Positions 37,604 through 47,847 of a stretch of 64,000 nucleotides of DNA are shown piece after piece. Every line of letters starts with the position of its first letter. Position 1 is the first letter of the stretch. The DNA comes from Nitrospinaceae bacterium. GTDB taxonomy: Bacteria; Nitrospinota; Nitrospinia; Nitrospinales; VA-1. The translations under genes and the position numbers were made by a program. Where the stretch lies: contig JAJDBH010000116.1 in the NCBI GenBank assembly GCA_029261455.1, positions 1-64,000 of the forward strand, in the 5' to 3' direction. The notes beneath the pieces are model-generated. The model did no database searches and was not told the origin of the DNA. It saw only the letters and a list, made by a program, of their open reading frames with translations.

Positions 37604-39211
37604 ATGGCTATTGATAAAGATTTCATTGTAATCGGGTCTGGTGTGGCGGGGCTGACGTTTGCTCTTAAGGTTTGTAAATTTGGTTCTGTTGGCATCATTA
37701 CCAAAGACGCGTTGGAGGAGTCGGCGACCAAATATGCTCAGGGCGGTATCGCCTCGGTGATGGCGGAAGACGACTCGTTTGAATTGCATGTTCAGGACAC
37801 GATGGAAACCGGACGCGGACTTTGCCATGAAGATTTTGTTCGTATTGCTTGCCGTGAGGGTCCGGCTCGGATTCGGGAATTGATCGGACTCGGTGCCAAG
37901 TTTGACCGCATTCGAGGGGCTGAATTTGACCTGGGAAAAGAAGGTGGGCACTCCAAACGCCGCATTCTGCATGCGAATGACTTCACTGGTTGGGAGATTG
38001 AACGCACTCTCATTGAAGCGGTTCACGCTCAGGATAATATAGAAATATTTGAACATCACATGGCGATTGACCTCATCACGCGCGCGCGTCTTGATGAAAA
38101 AGTTGATCCTGGAAGCGATGAAGACGAAGCCCTGGGGCTTTACGTGTTGAACCACTTGACACAAAAGGTGGAGACGATGGTTGGCCGGGTCATTTTCATG
38201 GCGACCGGCGATGGTGTTGCCGTGGCTTATCGGGCAGGAGCAAAAATCGCCAACATGGAATTTTTTCAGTTCCACCCCACTTGCTTGTTTCACCCGAAAG
38301 CGAAGTCGTTTCTCATTTCGGAAACGGTGCGGGGCGAGGGCGGGATTTTGCGTCTGCAAAACGGCGAGACGTTCATGGAGAACTACCATTCTTTAGGTTG
38401 TCTGGCTCCCCGTGATGTGGTGGCGCGAGCGATTGATTACGAAATGAAAAAGAGCGGCGATGACTACGTCCTTCTGGATGCGACGCATCTTGAGGGTTAC
38501 CGCATTCGCGAACGCTTCCCTAATATTTATAAAACCTGTCTGGAATTCGGATTCGATATGGCGCAGGAACCTGTTCCTGTAGTGCCAGCGGCGCATTATA
38601 TGTGCGGCGGACTCGTAGTGGATGCCTGTGGGCAGACGAATATCAAACGACTTTTTGCCAGTGGAGAGGTGTGTTTCTCAGGCTTGCATGGTGCCAATCG
38701 GCTGGCCTCCAACTCTTTGCTGGAAGGACTGGTGCTCTCGCACCGTGCGGTGGAGAAGGCGGTTGCCTTGTTCAAAGAATCCCGAGGAGTGAGCCAGACG
38801 CACCGGATTCCTGAATGGGACCCCGGAAGCGCGGTAGACAGTGACGAGTCGGTTGTGGTTTCACACAACTGGGATGAGATTCGCCGATTGATGTGGAACT
38901 ATGTTGGCATTGTCCGTTCCACCAAGCGTTTGAAACGTGCAGAAAGTCGCATCGAACTTTTATTGGAAGAGATCCAGGAATATTACTGGAACTTTAAAAT
39001 TACCAAGGACACTCTGGAACTGAGAAATATTGCCATTACGGCGCAGTTGATCATTCAGGGAGCTATGACCCGCAAAGAAAGTCGGGGCTTGCACTACAAC
39101 CTAGACTACCCGGAACCCGATGACGCGAATTGGAAACATGACACAGTTTTCCATAACACCAGTCACCGATTGATAACCCAAACCAACCCGAGAATTGTGA
39201 CCCATGAGTGA
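37604..39211 (+). CDS. nadB: L-aspartate oxidase
   Basis: DFIVIGSGVAGLTFALKV; ATKYAQGGIASV; HYMCGGLVVDACGQTNIKRLFASGEVCFSGLHGANRLASNSLLEGLV. Confidence 0.95.
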   Translation: MAIDKDFIVIGSGVAGLTFALKVCKFGSVGIITKDALEESATKYAQGGIASVMAEDDSFELHVQDTMETGRGLCHEDFVRIACREGPARIRELIGLGAKFDRIRGAEFDLGKEGGHSKRRILHANDFTGWEIERTLIEAVHAQDNIEIFEHHMAIDLITRARLDEKVDPGSDEDEALGLYVLNHLTQKVETMVGRVIFMATGDGVAVAYRAGAKIANMEFFQFHPTCLFHPKAKSFLISETVRGEGGILRLQNGETFMENYHSLGCLAPRDVVARAIDYEMKKSGDDYVLLDATHLEGYRIRERFPNIYKTCLEFGFDMAQEPVPVVPAAHYMCGGLVVDACGQTNIKRLFASGEVCFSGLHGANRLASNSLLEGLVLSHRAVEKAVALFKESRGVSQTHRIPEWDPGSAVDSDESVVVSHNWDEIRRLMWNYVGIVRSTKRLKRAESRIELLLEEIQEYYWNFKITKDTLELRNIAITAQLIIQGAMTRKESRGLHYNLDYPEPDDANWKHDTVFHNTSHRLITQTNPRIVTHE

Positions 39212-41552
39212 AGAAAAAACTGTACATATACTGATCCGAGATTTTTTTGGTGTGGTTGCACTTGCCTTCACGGTATTCAGCGTGATGGCGTTGATAACCT
39301 TTTCGCCGGACGATCCTTCCTTCAATAAAAGTGTTACAGATGCGAACGTGACAAACTCTGCTGGCATGGTCGGAGCTTATTTTTCCGATGGTCTGGCTCG
39401 TGTTTTTGGAAGCGGCTCGTTTTTCTTCCCGGTGATCACTTTGTTTTTGAGTTGGGCTTTGGTTCGTGGAAAAGATTTCCATAACCTGCCATTGATATTA
39501 AGCTCGGGATTTTTGTTTTTGGTTGGCCTGTGTTCTTTGCTGGCAATTCAGTTTGAGGTTGATCCATTTTTTGGCTCGGCGGTTCCGGTCGGTGGATTGA
39601 TCGGTCATGGTCTGGGCGGATTTCTAGTGACCTGGTTGAATGCTTCTGGGGCAGTGCTGACCTTGGTCACTTTATTGTTCGTAGCCTTTCTGGTGATGAC
39701 GCGCATTCCGGTTAATGTGCTGGTAGAGGGAGTAGGGAAAATTTTCAAGGCTCTGGCTACAGCGTCAATATTGACGGGTGTCGGAACAAAAAATATGGTG
39801 TTAAAAATTCTATCGTCTTCGCGGAGTATGATCGGAAAATTTCAAACGGTGCGAGAGGAGATGCGGGAGATTAATAAAGCGGCTGTGCAGCCAGTGATCG
39901 TCACGCGCAATCGTCCTGAGAAGGTTGTGAAAGATGAAGAGAAACCAGGAAAAAAGAAAACCAAGGAAGAGAAAGCCGAGTTTGTGGTTCAGGATAATTT
40001 TGAGTTCATGAGTTCAACGGGCAAATATCAGGTTCCCCCACTTTCACTGCTGGAGGACCCACCGCCGGGCAGGGACACGCAGGACGATAAAGCCCGGAAT
40101 GAAATTCTTGCCAGCAGCGCAATTCTGGAAAAAAAATTATTAGATTTTGGCATTGAAGGGCGAGTGGTACAGGTGCTGCCTGGTCCAGTCATTACTTTGT
40201 TTGAGTATGAACCGGCTCCGGGAATCAAGGTCAGCCGAATAGTTTCTTTGGCGGACGATCTGTCCCTGGCCTTGCGTTGTGTAGGGCTTCGCATTCTGGC
40301 ACCCGTACCGGGCAAGCCAGTGGTGGGCATTGAGATTCCCAATACACGGCGCGAGACAATTTATTTTAAAGATGTCATGACTTCGGATGTGTTTCAGGAA
40401 TCGGTATCTAAACTCACTCTTGTAATTGGAAAAGATATTACCGGAGAACCGGCAGTGCAGGATCTGGCGAAGACCCCGCATTTACTCATGGCGGGTTCAA
40501 CCGGTTCGGGCAAGAGTGTCGGGCTCAACGCTATGATTTGCAGTATCCTTTTGAATGCTACGCCGGATGAAGTAAAAATGATCATGATTGATCCGAAAAT
40601 GCTGGAGTTATCGATTTATGATGGTATTCCGCATCTTATTTCTCCGGTGGTGACCAATCCTAAAAAAGCTGCGGCTGCGCTTCAGTGGGCGGTCAACGAA
40701 ATGGAATCGCGTTACAAAATGATGGCCGGATGTGGAGTGCGTAATATTAACGGCTTTAACGACCATGCAGAGAAACTCCAGAAAGAATATGACCTGGAAC
40801 TTAAGAAACGCGAAATAGCCAATAAAGGGGTCAAGCCTGTCAGTGCTGAAGATGCGGAGGAGGAAGACGAGGATATCTTGCCGGAACCTCCCGCCAAGCT
40901 CCCTTTTGTTGTCATTCTGATTGATGAATTGGCCGATCTTATGATGGTCGCATCCAAAGGAGTGGAAGACTCGTTAACCCGGTTGGCGCAGATGGCGCGA
41001 GCGGCAGGTATCCATCTGATCGTTGCTACGCAACGTCCTTCAGTGGATGTTTTGACGGGAATCATCAAGGCAAATTTCCCCACACGCATGTCTTATAAAG
41101 TCACTTCGAGAGTGGACTCCAGAACTATTTTGGATGCCATGGGTGCCGACAAACTTCTCGGTAAAGGCGATATGTTGTTTCTGCCTCCGGGAACTTCAAA
41201 ACTTCATCGACTGCATGGTGTTATGGTCAGTGATGAGGAGATACAGCGCATAGTGGACTATATTAAGAAACAGGCGAAACCAAATTATCTGGAAGATATT
41301 TTCGAGTCGGCTATTGAAGACGGGAATAGTGGCGGAGAAGAGGAAGAACCGTTTGATGAAAAATATGATGAAGCGCTTGCCATTGTCGCCAAAGACAGGC
41401 AGGCTTCCATTTCTTATATTCAACGGCGTTTAAGAATAGGCTATAATCGGGCTGCACGAATCATTGAAACCATGGAGCGAGAAGGGGTGGTGGGTCCGTC
41501 TGACGGAGTCAGGCCTCGCGAAGTCTATGTCAGCCCGATCGAAACTGAATAG
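39204..41552 (+). CDS. ftsK: DNA translocase FtsK/SpoIIIE
   Basis: N-terminal TM; Walker A AGSTGSGKSVGLNAMI; VILIDELADLMM; C-terminal gamma domain RRLRIGYNRAARIIETMEREGVVGPSDG. Confidence 0.96.
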   Translation: MSEEKTVHILIRDFFGVVALAFTVFSVMALITFSPDDPSFNKSVTDANVTNSAGMVGAYFSDGLARVFGSGSFFFPVITLFLSWALVRGKDFHNLPLILSSGFLFLVGLCSLLAIQFEVDPFFGSAVPVGGLIGHGLGGFLVTWLNASGAVLTLVTLLFVAFLVMTRIPVNVLVEGVGKIFKALATASILTGVGTKNMVLKILSSSRSMIGKFQTVREEMREINKAAVQPVIVTRNRPEKVVKDEEKPGKKKTKEEKAEFVVQDNFEFMSSTGKYQVPPLSLLEDPPPGRDTQDDKARNEILASSAILEKKLLDFGIEGRVVQVLPGPVITLFEYEPAPGIKVSRIVSLADDLSLALRCVGLRILAPVPGKPVVGIEIPNTRRETIYFKDVMTSDVFQESVSKLTLVIGKDITGEPAVQDLAKTPHLLMAGSTGSGKSVGLNAMICSILLNATPDEVKMIMIDPKMLELSIYDGIPHLISPVVTNPKKAAAALQWAVNEMESRYKMMAGCGVRNINGFNDHAEKLQKEYDLELKKREIANKGVKPVSAEDAEEEDEDILPEPPAKLPFVVILIDELADLMMVASKGVEDSLTRLAQMARAAGIHLIVATQRPSVDVLTGIIKANFPTRMSYKVTSRVDSRTILDAMGADKLLGKGDMLFLPPGTSKLHRLHGVMVSDEEIQRIVDYIKKQAKPNYLEDIFESAIEDGNSGGEEEEPFDEKYDEALAIVAKDRQASISYIQRRLRIGYNRAARIIETMEREGVVGPSDGVRPREVYVSPIETE

Positions 41553-42432
41553 AGTTTTCTGCAAATTTGTTGTCCAGTTCGCGCTGGTTCTTTTTGTTGT
41601 ATTTTTTGCAGTGCAAGCCAGTCTCGCGGGTATTTTTTCTTATCGGGATGACAAAGGCGCGATCCATTTCACCGATGATATCTCCAAAATTCCCAAACAG
41701 TACCGCGACAACGAACAAGGCGTTCGCAAGCACCGTGAGGCCCGAGGTGCGTATCGGGCAACTCCAAAACCTTCTGCCGCTATAGAACTTCCCGGATCAG
41801 TTTCATCAAATGGGGAAGTCCAGATTCCTCTCATACCCGCTGGTGGTGGCAACTTTCTTGTTGATACCATTCTCAATGGTCGCGTCAAGGCCCGGTTAAT
41901 GCTGGATACTGGCGCCTCCCTCATCACACTTACTGAAGAAATCGGCAATAAACTAGGGATATCACCTTACTCTGGTGCTGCCGAGTTGCCTTTCAATACT
42001 GCGGGTGGGGAAGATTGGATGCCGCTGGTGGCGCTCGATATGGTTGCGGTAGGTTCTGCCGAAACCCGGTTGGTTGAAGCGTCTATCAACAGCCACATTA
42101 AAGGAATTGATGGATTGCTGGGAATGAGTTTTCTTGGCGACTTCCGTTTTGAAATCGACCGCACTAATAAACGCCTCACTTTAAAACCGCCGCAAAATCA
42201 GAATGAATTAGTTTGGGATGGTAAGCCGGGAAATTGGTGGAAAAGTCGGTTCGAACATTATGACACGACCATCAAGGGTTATTCTTCCCGTGCAAGTTTT
42301 CTTCAGCGACGTGGGCATGCAAAGGCTCCGAACATGCAAAAGACCGTGGATTTTTACAAAAAACTGCGGCAAAAATTAGAAACCCGGGCTTCCATTTCCG
42401 GTGTGCCGGCTCGGTTCCGGCCGTCCTCGTAA
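41527..42432 (+). CDS. Secreted DUF4124 plus retropepsin-like aspartyl protease
   Basis: Signal peptide; GIFSYRDDKGAIHFTDDISKIP; ARLMLDTGASLITLTEEIGNKLG; GIDGLLGMSFLGDFRFEID; start within ftsK 3' end. Confidence 0.8.
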   Translation: MSARSKLNRVFCKFVVQFALVLFVVFFAVQASLAGIFSYRDDKGAIHFTDDISKIPKQYRDNEQGVRKHREARGAYRATPKPSAAIELPGSVSSNGEVQIPLIPAGGGNFLVDTILNGRVKARLMLDTGASLITLTEEIGNKLGISPYSGAAELPFNTAGGEDWMPLVALDMVAVGSAETRLVEASINSHIKGIDGLLGMSFLGDFRFEIDRTNKRLTLKPPQNQNELVWDGKPGNWWKSRFEHYDTTIKGYSSRASFLQRRGHAKAPNMQKTVDFYKKLRQKLETRASISGVPARFRPSS

Positions 42433-42438
42433 GGGGCC

Positions 42439-43203
42439 ATGCAAGGTTCTCAACATGACCGGTTTCTCTTTGTCTTGTTAGGTGCCAGTAATCTGGCGCG
42501 AGGCTACTCCGCTTTGACCCGCCAGATATCCAAGAATATTTCAGCAAGTGAGTTTATCAATGCGTTGGGTCCGGGCCGGGGTTATTGTGCTCGCGGAGGA
42601 CTGTTCAATTTCACCTATTCCCCCATTGGCGAATGTCGGGTCATGGAGTCCGCTAAAGTTTATGCGGAAAGTGGTTTTCGGATGACGGTGCTCTTGACGG
42701 ATGTCGGCAACGACATCATGTATGGAAGCCCTGAGTCCTTGCTCATCGAATGTCTGGATACTCTGATCGAAAAATCCCTGGGATTGAATGCTGAAGTTTT
42801 TGTGACTTCCATCCATGTGGATGTCTCCAAAGATATGAGCAAGACGTCTTTCAAATTATTGAAATCCATCTTTTATCCAAACAGTCCGGTGAGCTTTGAT
42901 CAGGCTGATTCGGCGGTGAAAAAGCTGAATCATTATCTTGCGGAAAAATCTAAGCAAAATGAGCGAGTCCATTTAGTGAGCGGACTGGGCGCATTCTGCG
43001 GTATGGATAAAATCCATTTCGGCCTGTTCAAAGGTCATCTTGCCTGGTCACGGGTCGGGAACGCAATGCTAATGGAGATGGGTGTGACTCCGGCTGGAAA
43101 TATAGGGCTTGGTTCCATATTAGTCTCCTTACTCAAAAACCTCAACCGCCTGATTACTTCTGACATGTTGAGAGTTATAAAAAAGCCAACAGGATTTTTC
43201 TAG
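42439..43203 (+). CDS. SGNH-hydrolase-like protein
   Basis: LLGASNLARGY (block I-like), TDVGNDIMYG (GxND), DKIHFG (DxxH). Confidence 0.55.
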   Translation: MQGSQHDRFLFVLLGASNLARGYSALTRQISKNISASEFINALGPGRGYCARGGLFNFTYSPIGECRVMESAKVYAESGFRMTVLLTDVGNDIMYGSPESLLIECLDTLIEKSLGLNAEVFVTSIHVDVSKDMSKTSFKLLKSIFYPNSPVSFDQADSAVKKLNHYLAEKSKQNERVHLVSGLGAFCGMDKIHFGLFKGHLAWSRVGNAMLMEMGVTPAGNIGLGSILVSLLKNLNRLITSDMLRVIKKPTGFF

Positions 43204-43212
43204 GAATTTTTT

Positions 43213-43959
43213 ATGGGATATTGTTTTGCGGTCATCCGAATAGGAATGTATGCCCTGGTGTTTGGGGTGTTCGTGCTAATCGGAGCGTGCGGGCATGTTT
43301 TGTTTTTTATGTCACCGCCACGGTTATTAAGGTGGATCGCTTATTTCGCGCAAGTGTGGGCTCGCGTGACCTGTAGGGTTCTAAATATCCAAGTGCGGAT
43401 TGAGGGAAATGCTGCTATAAAACCGGGATCGCTGATCGTTGCGAACCATATAGGTTCGCCGGATATTTTTGTTTTGGGCGCAACTTTTAAAGGATTTTTT
43501 GTCTCAAAATCCGAGATCGCCGACTGGCCGTTGTTTGGTTGGCTGGTACGATTGGGGAAGACTGTATTCGCCGACCGGAGCAAACGCCATCAGGTAAAAA
43601 CTCTCATCGGGGAAATTAAGCAGCGATTAAACAGTGGGCATAATGTGATCCTGTTTCCCGAAGCCCAGGCGACGGATGGAACCGATGTGGTGCCTTTCAA
43701 ATCGGCGGTTTTTGAGTCGGCGGTTCTTGCGAGCCGTCCTGTCGTGCCTGTGGAGATTTGCTATCATGACGATCATCAGCCGACCATTGCCTATTACGGA
43801 GATAGCTTCATCAGCCATATTATGACTTTACTGAAAGCGCCACGGCTTTTAGCGACGGTAACGGTCCTTCCTGAAATTTCAGCAGGTGAGGATCGGCAAA
43901 CTCTGGCAGAAAAAAGTTATAAGGCCATTCACGATAAGCATATGTCTAATAACGGGTAA
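43213..43959 (+). CDS. plsC: 1-acyl-sn-glycerol-3-phosphate acyltransferase-like
   Basis: VANHIGSPDIFVL (NHxxxxD variant); FPEAQATDGTDVVPFKSAVFESA. Confidence 0.82.
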   Translation: MGYCFAVIRIGMYALVFGVFVLIGACGHVLFFMSPPRLLRWIAYFAQVWARVTCRVLNIQVRIEGNAAIKPGSLIVANHIGSPDIFVLGATFKGFFVSKSEIADWPLFGWLVRLGKTVFADRSKRHQVKTLIGEIKQRLNSGHNVILFPEAQATDGTDVVPFKSAVFESAVLASRPVVPVEICYHDDHQPTIAYYGDSFISHIMTLLKAPRLLATVTVLPEISAGEDRQTLAEKSYKAIHDKHMSNNG

Positions 43960-44040
43960 TGTTTTTATGATGGACTTTAAAATCAAAATGACGTTACATT
44001 AGTCCCACTTAAAGGCAAGATTAAGCCGTGGCAATTTACC

Positions 44041-44062
44041 AGTGGAGGTAATCCACTTTTTT
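44041..44062 (+). terminator. Short intrinsic terminator-like hairpin AGTGGA-GGTAA-TCCACT-TTTTT
   Basis: Perfect 6-bp stem, 5-nt loop, T5 tract, downstream of plsC. Confidence 0.5.
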
Positions 44063-44075
44063 CAAGGGATTTAAA

Positions 44076-44582
44076 ATGATCCATCCTTTTAAAGGTAAGA
44101 AACCTGAGATCGACGACTCTTCTCTAGTTGTAGACAGTGCGCAGATCATTGGTGATGTGAAGATTGGTGAAGAGAGTAGTGTGTGGTTCAACGCGGTGAT
44201 TCGCGGCGATGTCAATCATATCCGCATTGGCAAGCGCACGAATATTCAGGATGGTTGTGTTCTGCATGTGGCGCGTAAAACCCTGCCACTGATTATTGGC
44301 GATGAAGTGACAGTGGGGCACAACGTCACCTTGCACGCCTGCACGATTGGATCGCAATGCTTGATAGGCATGGGCGCGATTGTTATGGATGGAACGGAGG
44401 TGGGGGAGCAGTCCATTGTCGGTGCGGGTTCTCTAGTGACCCCGAACACGAAGGTTCCCCCGAAGAGCCTTGTGCTGGGATCTCCAGCGAAGGTAAAGCG
44501 GGAATTGACCGATGAAGAAATTCGCGGTATCCGCGAATCGGCAGCCAATTATGTTGGCGATATTGAAACTTACCTCGATTAA
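44076..44582 (+). CDS. Gamma-carbonic-anhydrase family protein
   Basis: Left-handed beta-helix hexapeptides; VWFNAVIRGDVNHIRIGKRTNIQDGCVLHV; VTVGHNVTLHACTIG. Confidence 0.92.
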   Translation: MIHPFKGKKPEIDDSSLVVDSAQIIGDVKIGEESSVWFNAVIRGDVNHIRIGKRTNIQDGCVLHVARKTLPLIIGDEVTVGHNVTLHACTIGSQCLIGMGAIVMDGTEVGEQSIVGAGSLVTPNTKVPPKSLVLGSPAKVKRELTDEEIRGIRESAANYVGDIETYLD

Positions 44583-44587
44583 AACTG

Positions 44588-45469
44588 ATGACTGAATCTG
44601 CCCCGTTCAAGGTTCCCATTGCGGTGCTTGGTGGCAGTGGGGCCTACCATCTTCTTACTGGTCAGGCCCTTGGCCAGGAAAAGGACTGTCAAGTTCTGCA
44701 AACTCCTTATGGCAAAAGCGCACCCATTCACCATTTCAGTTCTGAAAGCCAGGATTTTTTATTTTTATCGCGTCACGGTGAAACCGATTATTCCCTCACC
44801 GCGCCCTTTGTCAATTACCGCGCTAATATTTATGCTCTGAGGCAATGCGGGGTCGAGCGGGTGATAGCGTGGTCGGGTCCGGGAATCATCAACACCACTT
44901 TCAAGCCGGGAGATTTTGTGGTGCCGAACGATATCATCGACGAAACGAGAAATAGGGAGACTACATTTTTTAAGGATCAAGGGATCGGGTTCATCCGCAT
45001 GAACGAACCTTTTTGTCCGCAAATTGCTTCAGCCCTGCACGATATTTTGCATTCAAGCGGACTACCTCATCATGAGCAAGCGGTATATGCCTGTACAGAA
45101 GGACCCCGTTTGGAAACCCCGGCAGAGATCCGTAAACTGCGTTTACTGGGTGCCGACTTGGTGGGCATGACTCTGGCGCCGGAAGCCTTCCTGGCTCGGG
45201 AAATGGAAATGTGCTACACGCCGTTCTGCTATTTGACCAATTATGCCGAAGGGGTGAAACCCCGAGAGTTTAAAAAGGGAGAATTGTTTGAAGGGATGCA
45301 AACCGAAGAGGAACGAAAACAGGTTGACGCGGCAATACAAAAATTTCCTCAATTGATCGGAACGGTATTTGAAAGATTGCAAGGTATTGATCGAACTTGC
45401 AACTGCCCGGAGGCCCTACGGCGTTACAAGGATAAAGGCATGCTACCGTGCGAGAGAAATTTGCAATGA
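44588..45469 (+). CDS. mtnP: S-methyl-5'-thioadenosine phosphorylase family
   Basis: VAVLGGSGAYHLL-type start; FLSRHGETDYSLTAPFVNYRANIYALRQCGVERVIA; EGPRLETPAEIRKLRLLGADLVGMT. Confidence 0.88.
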   Translation: MTESAPFKVPIAVLGGSGAYHLLTGQALGQEKDCQVLQTPYGKSAPIHHFSSESQDFLFLSRHGETDYSLTAPFVNYRANIYALRQCGVERVIAWSGPGIINTTFKPGDFVVPNDIIDETRNRETTFFKDQGIGFIRMNEPFCPQIASALHDILHSSGLPHHEQAVYACTEGPRLETPAEIRKLRLLGADLVGMTLAPEAFLAREMEMCYTPFCYLTNYAEGVKPREFKKGELFEGMQTEEERKQVDAAIQKFPQLIGTVFERLQGIDRTCNCPEALRRYKDKGMLPCERNLQ

Positions 45470-45537
45470 CTCATTCAATCGGGCTATCTCGTTGCTTACC
45501 AGTGCAAGTTTTTGCTAATTGCCTCTACGGCTAGTAG

Positions 45538-45828
45538 TTAGTCGGGCCAAGCTTCGAATCCGCCGGTCATGCTATAAACTTCTTTGAACCCTTGTTGTGA
45601 AAGGTATTCGGCGGCACCACGACTGGAGTTGCCGTGGTAACAGCAAACGATCAGAGGTTTTTCCTTATCGGTAGTTTCGATATACTCTTTCACATTGCCA
45701 TCGTTCAGGGAAACTGCGTTGGGAATGTGCCCGGCAGCGTATGACCCGGGGTCTCGAATGTCGACTACATTCGCCGAATCTTCTTCAACCATTTCTTGTG
45801 CTTTTTGAGCCGCAATTTCTTTAAACAT
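45538..45828 (-). CDS. glpE: Rhodanese/thiosulfate sulfurtransferase GlpE-like
   Basis: VVDIRDPGSYAAGHIPNAVSL; PLIVCCYHGNSSRGAAEYL catalytic Cys. Confidence 0.9.
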   Translation of the reverse strand: MFKEIAAQKAQEMVEEDSANVVDIRDPGSYAAGHIPNAVSLNDGNVKEYIETTDKEKPLIVCCYHGNSSRGAAEYLSQQGFKEVYSMTGGFEAWPD

Positions 45829-45899
45829 GGTTTGTAGTCCTTTATGAAGTTAAGATATCTGTGTATATGATGACTCACTTTTAAAAAAGTTCCAATAAA

Positions 45900-46571
45900 A
45901 TGCCACTTTCTGAGTTGGAAACAAAATTTAATAGCGCGAAAGAAAAAGCTTCTCCAGTTGAAATGGTGGAAGCAATCATTCCATTGGCCAATGCTTACCA
46001 GCAAGTGCGAAAGTATGATTCTGCCGTACATTGTTTGCAGACAGCGTTACCGATTATTCGGGAAAAGGGAGAGGCCGATCAGGAGGCGGTGATTTTGACT
46101 GCGCTTGGAACGGCTTTCTGGGAAAAAGCTCAATTGCAAAAAGCATTGGACCAGTTCAGTCTGGCTTTGAGTTTGTTTAAAAAGTCCGGTGACAAGATGG
46201 GCGAGAGGGCTATTTTTGCGATGGTAGGCGTTACGTTCTGGCGGAAGTGTGAATGGCAAAGGGCATTAGAAATTTTTACTGACGTGTGGAGCGAGGCCGA
46301 CGGACTGAAAATTGATGATCGGTTTGCTTCCGTGCAAGGAGCATTGGAAAGAGGAACAGTCACTTTGCAGAATCGGGTGCGGATGGGGCGCGAGCTTCAA
46401 GACGCATTGAAAATTCTTCAGCCTCTGTTTTCCGTATGTGTTTTGTATCGGACGTTGGGAGACCGTGAGCAATTTGACCTTTGCTTTGATGAAGCTGTGG
46501 CTTTAGCAGAATCTTTAAATAAAACTGATATCCTCAATGCCGCTAAAGACTTAAGTCAGTTGGTGAACTGA
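45900..46571 (+). CDS. Cytoplasmic TPR-type protein
   Basis: ALGTAFWEKAQLQKALDQFSLALSLFKKSGDKMGERAIFAMVGVTFWRKCEWQRALEIF. Confidence 0.7.
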   Translation: MPLSELETKFNSAKEKASPVEMVEAIIPLANAYQQVRKYDSAVHCLQTALPIIREKGEADQEAVILTALGTAFWEKAQLQKALDQFSLALSLFKKSGDKMGERAIFAMVGVTFWRKCEWQRALEIFTDVWSEADGLKIDDRFASVQGALERGTVTLQNRVRMGRELQDALKILQPLFSVCVLYRTLGDREQFDLCFDEAVALAESLNKTDILNAAKDLSQLVN

Positions 46572-47475
46572 TATTGAACCAGGTCAGTTCGTTTTTGTTG
46601 TGGAACAGGTGCCGCACCTGACTACCGGGGATGGCGGCAAACTTGTCAGCGATTAGAAGATCGGGTTTGCCTTTAAATTTAATCGTGCAGATGAAGTTTT
46701 TACAGATGCCCGATTCCACCCATTTTAGTATCCACTCATAAAGTTTTTCCGGGTAACAAATAACATCCGAGAACAGCCAATCAATGCGGCGACCTTTAAA
46801 TTCCTCCGGCATCAGCGTGAAAGCATCGCGTTTCTGAAACGAGACTCCCGGCAATTTAGCGACGGATGGAGAAAGCGGGGAACGGTCGATACTCAAAACC
46901 TCCGCGCCGCATTGGTTCACCACCCAAGCCCACCCACCTGGACTACCCCCTACATCTATACAAAACTCCCCCGGTTGTGGTGTTGTGCCAGTTAGAGTGA
47001 GAGCTTCATAAAGTTTTAAGTAAGCGCGATTGGGCGGACCATTTTTATCTTCGACAAAATGTGCTTCTCCGTTCGGAAGAGGATTCGAACAATCTGCCGA
47101 GGCGAGCAATGTGTTTTCATCCAGCAGGGTGAAGCTCCCTAAAGGGGAAGTTGATAATGGAGAAGGAAAACTCTTAGGTTTAGAGTTCACTGGCGGAAGT
47201 TTATCCAGAATCAGTCTGGCTCTGCGGTGCAGGGTGTGCGAATAAAGGCACCAGTTCCGCTGAATAGTTTTCAATTGTTTTGCCGCATCGTTGATCGATT
47301 CGATATGGAGAATTTGGGGATTGCGCCAGATATTCTGTGCCCAGTGAGCATTTTTTACAGGTTTGGAGGAAAGCACCAATTGATCGTGGATGCCTGTAGT
47401 TCCTTCCAGTTCTTGAAGCAAGGGATCGAGAAACCCTTCCGGTGCGAGATAAGCTGATTTAATTTCACGAGTCAT
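46543..47475 (-). CDS. RlmM/FtsJ-like SAM-dependent RNA methyltransferase
   Basis: RAYLKLYEALTLTG...FCIDVGGSPGGWAWVVNQCGAEVLSIDRSPL; DWLFSDVICYPEKLYEWILKWVESG; CTIKFKG. Confidence 0.8.
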   Translation of the reverse strand: MTREIKSAYLAPEGFLDPLLQELEGTTGIHDQLVLSSKPVKNAHWAQNIWRNPQILHIESINDAAKQLKTIQRNWCLYSHTLHRRARLILDKLPPVNSKPKSFPSPLSTSPLGSFTLLDENTLLASADCSNPLPNGEAHFVEDKNGPPNRAYLKLYEALTLTGTTPQPGEFCIDVGGSPGGWAWVVNQCGAEVLSIDRSPLSPSVAKLPGVSFQKRDAFTLMPEEFKGRRIDWLFSDVICYPEKLYEWILKWVESGICKNFICTIKFKGKPDLLIADKFAAIPGSQVRHLFHNKNELTWFNISSPTDLSL

Positions 47476-47847
47476 GGAATGGGATGATACCGGTTGGCAT
47501 AGATTAGCTCAAGCTTTAAGGTTATGACTATCTTAAGCTAAGGGTTGCTATTTGGTTTTCAGGGTGAAAGATAAAAGGTTTTTTCTGCAATCTGGTAGCC
47601 AGGATTGAAAGAAGATGCCTTTAAGCCCTCAAAACATCCGAATATCAATATTCTGTCTGTGTGGAGCTTGTTCTTGAGTTTTAGTATGGTTGAGGTCCGC
47701 ATATATCCCTATAGGGAAAATAATGAAGCTTGGTGAAACTCGGTCAGATTGTAATAAGGTAAAAAAAACAAGTATTTAGCGATAAAAATAAAAAAATGTA
47801 TTATAATGCGTGTCAGATTTTGACGTACAGGATTATTTTTTTTTATT

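Noticed and set aside
37592-38389. 265-aa minus-strand ORF opposite nadB
   Set aside because: Antisense shadow of a strongly supported NadB frame.
45800-46031. ORF 45765..46031 on the minus strand and similar small ORFs
   Set aside because: Low-complexity Lys-rich translation overlapping annotated starts; no ribosome-binding site considered convincing.
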